Made by a program: the position numbers and the translations under genes
The notes under the pieces: model-generated
Seen by the model: the letters and a program-made list of their open reading frames with translations, nothing else
What the model was told of the DNA's origin: nothing
The model's database searches: none
Assembly (NCBI GenBank): GCA_949152475.1
Contig: OX424570.1
Span: 23,184,694-23,248,693, forward strand
Origin: Terebella lapidaria
Taxonomy: Eukaryota > Annelida > Polychaeta > Terebellida > Terebellidae
DNA length: 64,000 bases
Direction: 5' to 3'
Shown here: positions 23,916 to 35,680 of the stretch, piece by piece
How the letters are laid out: each line of letters begins with the position of its first letter
Numbering within the stretch: the stretch's first letter is position 1

Positions 23916-25280
23916 CTTATATTGGATCCCAAAGTTGCACAAAAATCCACACAAACAAAGATATATTTCAGGTTCAGCATCATGTTCTACCAAAGCCCTT
24001 TCTAAAATATTAACTACTATATTGTCTAAAATTAAACAGGGTCTCCAAAAGTACTCTGAAACCATCTATTCTAGAAGTGGTATAAACCAAATGTGGATAT
24101 TAAAAAATTCCAAATCTTTATTGGAATATCTACATGCGCACACACTTTCAAAAGTAACGTCTATCAAAACATTTGATTTCTCCACTTTGTACACAACTAT
24201 ACCTCATTCTGAACTGAAATCTCAGCTTAAAAAACTAATCAATAATTCATTTTTCTCTAAAAAGGGACAACGTCGGTACCACTATATTGTAGTTAAATAT
24301 AATACCGCTTATTTTGTTAAAGGCGACTCTGATGCCCCATACAAATATACTGAAATAGATGTGGTAAATATGGTTAATTTTCTGATTGATAATATTTTTG
24401 TGGAATTTGGTGGTTGAATATTTCAACAAACTATTGGTATTCCCATGGGTACAAACTGTGCACCATTATTGGCAGACCTGTTTTTATACTCATATGAATC
24501 AGATTTTATCCAACATTTACAAAGAGGAGGTTCTAAGAAACTAACATGTAATTTTAATTTCACTTTCCGATACATAGATGATGTATTGTCGCTAAATAAT
24601 CCCAAGTTTGGTGATTATTTGGATGTCATATATCCTAAGGAACTTGAAATTAAGGATACTACAGAATCCGCTAATTTTTCCAACTATCTAGACCTGAGGT
24701 TGGAGATTGATAATGATTCTAACCTGTCAACTAGATTATATGACAAACGTGATGATTTCAATTTTTCCATAGTCAATTTCCCTTTTCTAAGCAGCAACAT
24801 TCCTATGTCACCGGCATATGGTGTGTTTGTTTCTCAACTTATACGCTATTCCAGAGCTAGTTGCAAATATGAGGACTTTGTCTATCGAAGTGCCCAGCTA
24901 GTCTCTAAACTGCTACGACAAGGATATGTTTTACCAAGACTTATCGCTGCGTTTAAGAAATTCTATGGACGTCATCATGATCTGGTTGATAAATACAGCA
25001 AATCCATGTCTGCCATGCAACTAGATCTATTTTCATGTTAATTTTGGGGAATTCATGACGGGTGCCACTAGTGGGGCAGGAAATGCTCACTCTTTCCGGA
25101 ACACCTGATTTCACCTCCTGATGGCCATTTACGGGGGTTCATGAGTTTCCCTGTCATTTTTGTTTTCTCTCACTTCATATGCCTGATATGACTTTCTGTC
25201 CCCGGACTATGAGATTGGATAACGGACCCTGTTTTGTTTGCTCGGAATACTTGATACTGGGTATTGATTCCACGTCTATT
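23911..25280 (+). mobile_element. Penelope-like retroelement, copy 1 (5'-truncated)
   Basis: Encodes the reverse transcriptase core from the finger region onward: TFDFSTLYTTIPHSELKSQL (first catalytic Asp block), GIPMGTNCAPLLADLFLYSY and FRYIDDVLSL (catalytic Asp pair), then SPAYGVFVSQLIRYSRASCK. The PLE-type order and the preceding PKLHKNPHKQ motif identify the family. The reading ends at 25041 after LDLFSC with no GIY-YIG endonuclease behind it. A 240-bp 3' UTR follows, ending ACTGGGTATTGATTCCACG. The reading frame is interrupted once. Truncated at the 5' end, as expected of target-primed insertion. Confidence 0.88.
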
Positions 25281-25402
25281 AAGGCGCAGTGTATGATACT
25301 TGGGCCACATGGAGTCACAATTAATCAGATTACATGCTCTGGTGAATAAATATAAGCTGGTTTATTTTCTGACGTGCCCACAAGGGCCCAAGGACCGTAC
25401 AC

Positions 25403-25508
25403 CGCTCCTCAATACTACTCGTCCACTGAAAACATACCATTTAATCCGTCTCGCACCTTCTTAATCCTTATTGAAAATAGAAGAAGGCGCAGGATATGAT
25501 AATTGGGC
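25403..25508 (-). repeat. right arm of inverted repeat flanking PLE copy 1
   Basis: Complement of 23526-23612 at roughly 85-90% identity by eye. A second, shorter match in the same orientation begins at 25281 directly after the PLE tail (AAGGCGCAGTGTATGATACT). Confidence 0.7.
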
Positions 25509-25852
25509 CTGCGCGAGATTGAACCCGAGCGAAATATCAAATATCCACTATACTTTGCTTCACTATACTTTGCCTCAATGTTCTTAAGATGTGGTAATAA
25601 TTAGTCAGATAACATGATCTGGGAGAAAAATGTCAGCTGTATAGTGTCCTGATGTAAGCACAGAAGTCGGAAGATGAGTGAAACATCAAATATACACAAC
25701 ACTTTGCTTGAAATCAGAATTAAAGCAGCTGCATTCAAATGCATGCAAATTTGTTTTTCAAAACTGACTTTTCGTGCAACTCATCTAATATAAAACGAGA
25801 CAATCAGAGATTGCAGACCCTCGCCCTTCAGATTAAGTCACTAAAATTAGGC

Positions 25853-26605
25853 GATAATTGAGAGTTTTGGTCTTAAGACCATCGGTTGTACGCCATACGA
25901 TTGGGAATTGGCCAAAGAAAAATACAAAAATAGGTTGAACATTTAATATTGATTAGAACCGGAGTTATAGCCAATTATGTGATTTTCTTTTTTCCGTTGC
26001 CATGGCAACCGTTTTCTGAGCCACTACCATAGCACTCCAGCCCTATAAAATTTCAAATCGATCGGACCGTTTGCCTTTGAGTTATGACCGCAGACATTTG
26101 CACTGAAACGTCGCTGGCCAAAAATGACCGAAATCGTGACCCCAATTTTTCGACATCGGGCGATAATAGAGAGTTTTCGTCGTACGACCAATTCAACGAT
26201 CGGGAATTGGCCAAAGAAAAATACAAAAATAGTTGGAAAAATTAATATCAAATAGAACCGGAGTTCTAACATCGGGCGAAAATAGAGAGTTTTCGTCTTA
26301 CGACTATCGGCTGTACACCATACGATCGGGAATTGGCCACAGAAAAATACAAAAATAGGTGGAAAAAATAATATCGAGTAGAACCGGAGTTAGAGCCAAT
26401 TATGTGCCATGGCAACCGTTTTTATCCGATTTGTACAAAATTTGAGGAGGACCGAGCCACGGCGATACCGCTTCATTCCCATAAGTTTTAGATCGATCGG
26501 ACCATTCCTCTTCGAAATATGCGCGCGGACAGACAAACAAACAAACAAACAAACTGACAGACCCAATTGCAATACCCTCTCCCACTATCGGGGCGAGGGT
26601 AATAA
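25853..26605. repeat. modular dispersed repeat ending GGGCGAGGGTAATAAC
   Basis: Three modules start with (A)GAGAGTTTT(C/G)GTC (about 25860, 26171 and 26286) and share GGGAATTGGCCA, AAAATACAAAAATAG and AGAACCGGAGTT. The unit closes with GCGCGCGGACAGACAAAC, (ACAA)n and GGGGCGAGGGTAATAAC. No coding capacity. Repeats of this build are common in marine invertebrates; class unknown. Confidence 0.7.
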
Positions 26606-26612
26606 CAAAAAA

Positions 26613-28140
26613 AGTACACGTTGATTTCAACAATTATAGTCCGTCAGAGTTTAAACGCACATTTTATGCCAGTTTTTTTTATATAAACGACCTAAGTGTA
26701 TCCATCAAACCCGAATGTGAACAAATTCCGAAAATTACCCTTAAAATCCACTTCGAGTTCCTTTTTCCCAGCTATATTCTGAAAAAGAATAAAATCTGTG
26801 TTATACAGTGGTGTGCGTGGAACTGTTGGTCTATTTCGCACTTTTGTGCTTTGTACACATCTGCGTGCGATGGATACACCTCTTGTATGTACGCGTGAAC
26901 CGCCTGTTCAAATGAGCAAAATTTCCCACTAGACTGGTTGTAGTCATAATATTTGTGGTGAGTACGTCTCATTCATTCAATTCCACATGTTCAATGTGAA
27001 ATATAGTTTTCCCAAAAAATATTGCGTGCTTTCGAAGGCAGTTGCCTTAATGATGTCTTGCAAAATTTGAATTCAAAAGATTCATTTTCACAAGGTATAT
27101 TGATACTGCTAAATTTACAATGTACACGGGATCATAGGATGTTTCCGTTACAATATCTGTTTGGCATTAACACGCTTGAATGGTTCCGGCAATCATTGTC
27201 CGTAATTTCGTTTTGAAAGCCTTCACTTCACTAGACCTGATGGGGACATCAAATATGATGATCCTCCGCTCTGCTCAGTACATCAAAAGGCAAGTCGAGC
27301 GAGATAACCAGACATTATTGATGCCTAAGGTAAAAATTTGGAAGAGATAGTTGATGCATGATGTAATATTTTTCATGCCAAATTTATTTGAGTTTGAATA
27401 GTTTGAAATGACAAACGTGATGATTTCAATTTTTCCATAGTCAATTTCCCTTTTCTAAGCAGCAACATTCCTATGTCACCGGCATATGGTGTGTTTGTTT
27501 CTCAACTTATACGCTATTCCAGAGCTAGTTGCAAATATGAGGACTTTGTCTATCGAAGTGCCCAGCTAGTCTCTAAACTGCTACGACAAGGATATGTTTT
27601 ACCAAGACTTATCGCTGCGTTTAAGAAATTCTATGGACGTCATCATGATCTGGTTGATAAATACAGCAAATCCATGTCTGCCATGCAACTAGATCTATTT
27701 TCATGTTAATTTTGGGGAATTCATGACGGGTGCCACTAGTGGGGCAGGAAATGCTCACTCTTTCCGGAACACCTGATTTCACCTCCTGATGGCCATTTAC
27801 GGGGGTTCATGAGTTTCCCTGTCATTTTTGTTTTCTCTCACTTCGTATGCCTGATATGACTTTCTGTCCCCGGACTATGAGATTGGATAACGGACCCTGT
27901 TTTGTTTGCTCGGAATACTTGATACTGGGTATTGATTCCACGTCTATCTGGATATTGGCCAAAATACTACATTCGTGTGTATATAAGCATGTGCATATTG
28001 TGTATATAAGCGGAGATTCGGCTTTGAGCTGATCACATCAAAACTTTTTGAGATGTCCATCCTTGTTCTCAAATTTTATACAGGGTTCCCGAATCATTTC
28101 TAAGTTTCCCAACTTCAGATACTTCGTGAATAGCAATTGA
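26613..28140 (+). repeat. duplicated segment, copy A (interrupted by PLE copy 2)
   Basis: 26613-27404 and 27948-28140 together correspond to 28363-29347. The two copies agree at about nine bases in ten or better, including CCGCCTGTTCAAATGAGCAA and GCGGAGATTCGGCTTTGAGC. Copy A is split by a PLE fragment that copy B lacks. Confidence 0.88.
27405..27947 (+). mobile_element. Penelope-like retroelement, copy 2 (3' part only)
   Basis: Almost identical to bases 24736-25279 of copy 1: it starts inside the reverse transcriptase (ACAAACGTGATGATTTC) and runs through the C-terminal 78 codons (27473-27709) and the 3' UTR to CACGTCTAT. It sits between TTTGAGTTTGAATAG and GATATTGGCC, which are joined in copy B near 29150, giving an empty site. 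Confidence 0.9.
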
Positions 28141-28362
28141 ATACTGTACATAGATTGCTGCACCTATGGCATCATGAGCGTCCCAACAAAACGAACACAA
28201 TGAGCCACATGAAATCATACACTTCCAATGACTCTCATGTCCTTGTGAAGGTCTCTCCTCTCTTCTTCCCGTTCTGGTTTTATGTCATGCGGACACAGTG
28301 GGTGCTGTTATCGCTCGAGATATATAAATCACATCTGCACCTGTTCAGATTTCATAAGATGA

Positions 28363-29347
28363 AGTACACGTTGATTTCAACGATTATAGTCCGTCAGAGT
28401 TCAAACACACATTTTATACCAGTTTTTTTTCTATAAACGACCTAAGTGTATCCAGCAAACCCGAATGTGAACAAATTCCGAAATTACCCTTAAAATCCAA
28501 TTCGAGTTCCTTTTCCCCAGCTTTATTCTGAAAGATAATGAAATCTGTGATATACAGTGGTGTGCGTGGAATTGCTGGTCTATTTTGCACTTTTATGCTT
28601 TGTACACATCTGCGTGGATACACCTCTTGTATGTACGCGTGAACCGCCTGTTCAAATGAGCAAAATTTCCCAAAAGACTGGTTGTAGTCATCATATTTGT
28701 GGTGAGTACGTCTCATGCATTTAATTTCACATGTTTAATATGAAATATAGTTTTCCAAAAAATATTGACTGCTTTCGAAGACCGTTGCTCTAATTGTTGT
28801 CTTGCAAAATTTAAAAATCACAAGGTTTATTTTCACAAGGTATATTGATACTGCTGAATCGACAATGTACAAGGGATCACAGGATGTTTCCGTTACAAAA
28901 TCTGTTTGGTGCCGGCTTGACTGGTGCCGGCAATCATTGTCCGTAATTTCGTGTTGAAAGCCTTCACTTCACTAGACCTGATGGGGACATCAAATACGCT
29001 GATCCTCCGCTCTGCTCAGTACATCAAAAGGCAAGTCAAGCGAGATAACCAGACAATATTGATGCCTAAGCCCTTGACGAAGGTACACATTTGGAAGAGA
29101 TAGATGATGCATGATGTAATCTTTTCCATGCCAAATTTATTTGAGTTTGAATAGGTCTAGATATTGGCCAATATACTACATTCATGTCTATATAAGCATG
29201 TGTATATTGTGTATATAAGCGGAGATTCGGCTTTGAGCTGATCACTTCAAAACTTTCTGAGATGTCCATCCTTGTTCTCAAATTGTATCCCAGGTTTCCG
29301 AATCATCTCCAAGTTTCCCAACTTCAGATACTTCGTGAATAGCAACG
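28363..29347 (+). repeat. duplicated segment, copy B (empty site)
   Basis: Second copy of the segment at 26613-28140, without the PLE insertion. Around 29145-29165 it preserves the uninterrupted target. No coding region recognised. Confidence 0.88.
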
Positions 29348-30944
29348 CGGACAGTGGGTGATATTATCGCATGTAACTCAGACAACTCCCTTTTCAATTC
29401 ACAAGTGTGAATCAACAAATTACTTATAGGTAATGTCAATTATGGATGACCGTCATCGTGCATAGGTCATTATAAAAGCCATAAGGTTGCAATTCGTATG
29501 TCAAAACAGGACAACGTGAAAACACCCTACACTGATAAGTACACATCTTGATTGATTTGTTGTCTGTCATCTGAGAGCATGTAACGATGACCGGATTGTG
29601 GTGGCCGCTCTCACTTACATAGCTTGAGTTCCCAGTAGTGACATGGTGACCTTGTGCTGCAAACATCAAAGATGTGATTCCTTCACTCTACTTATTTATC
29701 ACGAAAACCTATTCAAGTATTTTAGCGGGAGATATTGAGGCAACTACAGGTTATGGGACGCTGCGTATTTGAATTGTAGTGACAGAATTAAAGTGACAAC
29801 CAGAAAGCCGGCAACGAATAATTTAAATTGTGAGATATTGTATGAGCATCTATCATGCATGCATCTGCGGCGATAATTCACGAGCATTAACTTGTTAAAT
29901 TCAAATAACATATAGACACAAGAAAAGCCATGTGTCGTCACATTATAATGACGTAACACCTTTTTATAACACAACATGATATGATTTCGATAGCAGAATG
30001 ATAATACCAGGGACACTATAATTTCACTGTTAGGAAGGTGAGATTTGGAGAGGAACAATTGAGGTATTTATACAATGTTCCCGAGCTACGAAACGCTGAC
30101 CTTGGACTAATTGCATCAAGCGGTAACATCTCTGTACTATAATTCAGTATGCTCGAAATAGAACAAATCTAGCTGCATAAACGATGACCCATGTGACCTG
30201 TATAGCGTCTACATTGTTCACCTAAAGGATGCCCTAATCAAACGTTATTCTCAATTTCCGAGGTATCATGTTGGTTTACTTTAGCAATAGTGAATTGGTA
30301 AGGTTGGATTTTTCAGGTCGAACAATTCAGAAAGAGTTTTCATATCATTTTTACTAACTTTCACTAACTTCATATTTATTCTCTACAAAACAGCAAAGGA
30401 TATTTTCCCAATGATACACATAATAAAACATATAACGAGAGTTGAATACATGTTGGATGGGGTGATCAATGAAAATCAGAGACCTAACGAGTCTATGCTG
30501 GTAATTCTGAACTGAACGTTTGCATATAGTAGTTGCTATAGCTGAATATATGCTACCGTTTTCTTACTCCTTGTTTCCACCACTGCGTTCCTTGGGATAC
30601 TGTGTATGTTATTATTGCAGAAATATATGTATCACCTTAAATCGTGTGTGTGTGTTGTGACTCTGAAAATCACATCGTATTCCATTGGGAAATGAAGGCT
30701 GTCAGCAAAAAGACCAGACCATGATAATATAAAGCCACACTCAACGATTGTACATATCAGGGCCATACATTGATAGAAAGAGTCTGTAGCCCAGGGGAAT
30801 TTAGGTCGGGGATTTGATACTGAATGAATAGTGTTATCATTCATCGCAACCGATCGTCGTGAGAGCATAAACATATGCATTTCATTATTTCTTGTTTATA
30901 TATCAACTTTTCATTTTCAATGTCCTTGCAATAAATCGTCCAAA
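29348..30944. other. no gene seen; diverged duplicate of 21.3-22.6 kb
   Basis: About 29610-30890 follows about 21280-22560 in order (for example TTGAGGTATTTA(C/T)ACAATGT and GTGTTATCATTCAT), heavily diverged. No gene seen. Confidence 0.5.
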
Positions 30945-31145
30945 CAGGAAATGTTCACTCTTTCTGGAACACCTGATTTCACCGCCTAAAGGCCATTCTT
31001 GGGGGTTCATGAGTTTCCCTGTAATTTTGTTTTCTCTCACTTCGTATGCCTGATATGACTTTCTGTCCCCGGACTATCAGATTGGATAACGGACCCTGTT
31101 TTGTTTGCTCGGAATACTTAATACTGGGTATTGATTCTGCGTCTT
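30945..31145 (+). mobile_element. Penelope-like retroelement, copy 3 (3' UTR fragment)
   Basis: About 200 bases matching only the 3' UTR of copies 1, 2 and 4 (CAGGAAATG-TCACTCTTTC to ACTGGGTATTGATTC). A short, dead-on-arrival insertion, somewhat more diverged than copies 1 and 2. Confidence 0.85.
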
Positions 31146-32879
31146 TTAATTGATTATTTTGTTCTGCAGCAGCTTGTTTTTTTTAATGGAAATACTTTTC
31201 GCATCCAAAGAGAAACTATGTCTTGAGCAAATCGATATCTTGTTCCATCGAAATTTGATATATTATCATAGTTTAAACGCTAAAAGCACACTATTTTTGT
31301 ATTCAATAATTTTACCGGTCCTAGTTTCATAACTCTCATTCGTACACTTCCCAAACAATTCACCCAATTGTATTCAGCAGGGCTTCCTGATATTTTTCCC
31401 AGGGATAAGATGACCTTATGGTTCCAACTGGGAGAGATGTTTGCAGAAAGCTCAACTTTTTCATATGGACACCAAAGATCCACATCACGTTTTACAACTG
31501 AGGATGCTAATATTTTATGCAGTGTTGCATTCCGCCAAGACATTAACAGATAGCATATATAGTAAATGACGAATGATACTTGATACTTACTTGCTCAACA
31601 AACAGTACACAAGCTGGACTGTTTCTGATTGAACTTCATCTAGATATACACCCCGGTACACATAAAAAATACTATAATTAAATGGGAGAAAGAAAACACT
31701 TTTAACCTACTACCAATACAGAACATTAACCGAAACGATTCTGGAATAGAAGCGAACCCAGAAAAAATCTGTATGAAGTCACAGAAAAGTCCTTAGAAAA
31801 ATGAATGTTGGAAAATTAGAACGAGTCTGAACCCACTTCAACCATCTTAAAGCATAGTTGGTTTTAGATGTTTCAATTGGTCCTTGAGATTTGGTCATAA
31901 TTAATCAGATTACATGACCGGGGAGATAAATGTAAGCTGGTTAATTTTCTGACGTATGCATGAGAGTGAAGGAGAGAGGAATGTCAAATATACACTATAC
32001 TTTTCTCACTATACTTTGCTTCAGAGTTCTTGAGATCTCGATATGTCCACAAGTTTTGTATCCAGTGGCCGAAATAGAGGGATCGGAAGGGCACAACTTT
32101 CTGTATTGGTTCCACAGTTTTTCACCGAGGTCAAACATCAAAAGTAATTTATGCTTGGATAAGACATGTATTGTGAACCAACAAATAGGTTAAAAATGCT
32201 GCATTCACAGTGGATCATGGGATATATCTGTTAAGGTATCCTCCTGGCCATAACAAGCTTTAAAAAATACCGGACAATAATTGCCGGTAATTGTGTGCTG
32301 AAAGCCTTCACTCGACCTCGTTCCCCAGGGATCGTAACATCGTTATTCCCTCGCTCTGCTCATTACATCAAAGGGGAAGTCAATAGAGATAACTGGATAA
32401 TATTGATCTGGGCCCTCGAAAAGGGTAAGAAAAAAACTCGAAGAACTAGAAGATGTCTGATGTCATCTTTCCATGCCAAATGTATGGCCATTTGGATTGG
32501 TCGGGAGATTTGTCGAAAGAGTACAGTCAGCTTGTACCTTATGCAACGTGTAAAACAGAATATCTGAGCAGAGAGTTGACTATGAAGTTATCACATCAAA
32601 CAATTCTTAAAGGTCTGTCATTGTTCCAAAACCCTTTGCAGTCACGTTACATCAAAGGGGAATGAACACTGCACATAGAAAACTGCAATGTACAATATCT
32701 TCAGCTTCCCAACAAATCAAAGCAAGGAGCCACAACTGTCTCAAACATGTACTTCTAATAACTTTGTTCCCCATATTTAGTCTTCTCCCTTTTCCATCGT
32801 GGTGTTGTAGCCAATGTGATACAATGGGTGGGGTTATCTCTCGAGATATATGTAAATAGGGTGTGTTCAAGCTATCATT
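31146..32879. other. no gene seen
   Basis: No supported gene. About 32290-32390 resembles 27220-27310 (AAAGCCTTCACT and CGCTCTGCTCA(G/T)TACATCAAA), a further diverged copy of that unit. Confidence 0.45.
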
Positions 32880-33055
32880 CAATAGGGGGCAGTATTGTAA
32901 TATCGGTCAGTTTTGGCGCCAAGTCACTAACGGATATCGTCTATTATCATCAATGACGTAAATTATGGCGGTAAAATTACGTTCATTCTGATAACACACG
33001 AAAACTCCATGAAACAGTGCTTTCAGCTGGCGATTGCGCCTATTTCAGAACAACC
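32880..33055 (+). repeat. M-family MITE, diverged copy
   Basis: GGGCAGTATTGTAAT, TTTTGGCGCCAAGTCACTA, TATCGTC and CAGCTGGCGATTGCGCCTAT align in order with the MITE at 62216-62455 (read on -) and its split copy at 46573-47370. An old copy; its ends are not clear. Confidence 0.6.
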
Positions 33056-35680
33056 CCCATTAATCGAGCACCTGTTCTGCTTCTTTGAGATGTCACACGT
33101 TTGCAGAGTTCTATTTGTTTGGGAAATGAAGGTCATCCACCCAGAGAATATGTGCTATCACAGCTGAAGATACGTCCACAGTTAGATATTTTATTATTGT
33201 CGTGGACAGTCCCAATAAAGGCGACTTTTGATGGACACTGATAAATCATGGTGGATAGATCCAGGACCAGGAGTGAGCAGTGTAAAATTTCTCTCCCCAG
33301 CATTAGTGGGTTATTCCTGAATGAGAAATAAGCAGTGAATAGGCCCAAAGAAAACAACGAAAAACCTCGCATGAACAACATGCAACACAATAAAATACGA
33401 GTTTCTCATACAATCTACTAGTACTTTGGCTAGCTGCCATTTTGATACTTTCCTTTCTCTCCTAGATCCTGCATTGATTCCCTCGTGCCACCATGGATGT
33501 GATTATCTCAGAGATATGTAAATCACATCTGCACCTGTTCGGAGTCCGTGAGATATCACAGCTTTGCGGCGCATTATTCCTTGGGGAAATGAAGGTCACT
33601 TGCACAGAGATGAAGCATTATCAGAGCTGAAGATGCACCCACAAGGGGAAATTGAACGTTTATTACCAGCAAACCAAAAAACCGGCAAATGTCATACGAC
33701 TGTAATATTTATACTTTAGCCGTTTAATTTCTATGAAAATAACTCGTCGTGCATCACATAACCTAGCCTCAGATCACGCGGGATATAATATATAGATAAA
33801 AGTCAACAGTTTGAGCTAAGTTGTTGGAACGGAAATTAAAATCCCCACACAGTGAGCTTTGCTACCATTTATTATCACATTACTTTCAAAGTTCAAGGTA
33901 GAGTGTTGCTAAGCCAGAACAAAACCCCCACAAAAATGTCATTTACCTGTCAAGAGTAAATGCATTCTCATATTACCGCCTCTTGAGAAACCTCGACATG
34001 CCCCTGGCTGAGCAAACTATAATTTCCACTCTAAGGTGACTTTTCAACAATGTACCCATCGCACATTGAGATTAACCAATTGTCCTAGAGAGCACTCATC
34101 TACCCACAGGAATGACAGCCTTGGGGGAGAACACAATGTCCCGAGTTAAGTGCAGACCTTGTACTGATTACATCAAAGACTGCCACCTTCCTCAAGTGGT
34201 CGTTCTTCTTGGAACCCTGGTAATCTAGCAATATTAGTAACATCTTATGGGACTTGGATGTTTTCTTTCATGAAAACCTTGGTTGGCATTGGTGAGAAAA
34301 CGCTGTGATCTCAGGACATGTGCTGTAAATCCCAACCGATGTCAATAAAGAAACAACACCTAATCTTTTAGCTCCATGCGAAAATATGCAACATTATTTT
34401 TGAAAACAAAATGTAGGTCAACGCATTTAATACAAAATAACAAAACATGTGTATAATGATTTTTTTTTATTTCACCCGAGTTGTATTTTTATCCGTTTGA
34501 ACACACATTTCATTCGAGTCGTGTATACAAACAAACGAAGTGTGTCCTCCGAACCCGAATATACACAAATGCCCAAATTGCCATCGAAAGTCCACATCGA
34601 GTATTTCTTCCAGTTTGTTTCTACATAGAAGTGTATATATTACAGAATGGTCAGTGATTTTCTTTGATGTGCCCGGAATTGCCAGTCCCCAATGCACGTT
34701 CATGTTTTGTTCACATCTGCCAGGGGACTGGCTGTGGTCAAAATACTTGATGTATGGACGTTCCATTCAGTCATTCTGAGATGTTGAATATAAAATATAT
34801 TCTTTTATTCTGAAAAAGTGCGTATTATCGTGGACAGCCCATTTAAACTATTTTAAAGTTGGAATCAATTTTAAAATCAGCCAAATTTAGCGTTCTTGTT
34901 TGTCACGCAAACTTGAAACTACATCTCGAGAGAGTCAGGAATATATAGAAAATATGCACAGTTCGACAACAGATACTCAGAAAATTGCCGTTAATCGTGC
35001 ATGAAAACAGTGGATAGAGAATGATCGGCCTGCCTACATTGCCGGTTGCTACAGTATCTAGACAAATACCAATGACGTCATGAGACTGTGTGTAGAAATC
35101 GCTCGCAAGGCTTTGAGGAAAAAAATGATTTGAATCTTGATTTGGCAACTCAATTTAGGCACGTAATACACATTTTCAGACCCAAATTTGTACGATATCT
35201 CATTCTATAGACAATATAAAGCTACCACAGAATGAATAAATTTTGTCAATTCTGAAGTGATTATAGCTTTAAGTGGCAGGAAGCCCACACAATAATCCAT
35301 GAGATCATTGATTTTCAAACTACATCTAGCCACCCAAGTGATTCCCCTCTTCCTCTTTTATATTTGCTCGTCACTCTCGTATCGTATAGATTTGACACAG
35401 TGTGTGTGACCTTATCAGAAATAATTGGATCACACCTAGACCTGGTCGCATTCCGTGAAATGCAACATAATTTCAGACTTGCCCTCGTGGAAATGAAGGT
35501 AGTTCATCGGCGTAAAGATCATAACAAGTGAATATTGTAACAGATGGTTGTTGGACGCTATTGTTTAGATCTACGATTTGCATGCAAATACAAATCACGC
35601 TACTGAATACTGATATTGCATAACTATATTCAACTCATTTAGAAGTTATCCTTCTTTGAAGTCATATCAATTTTAGGCAT
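33056..35680. other. no gene seen; diverged background units
   Basis: About 34060-34270 matches 38690-38880 (GACTGCCAC, AAGTGGTCGTTCTTCTT and TATTAGTAAC), and about 35340-35560 matches 39100-39330. Old duplications with no supported coding region. Confidence 0.45.
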
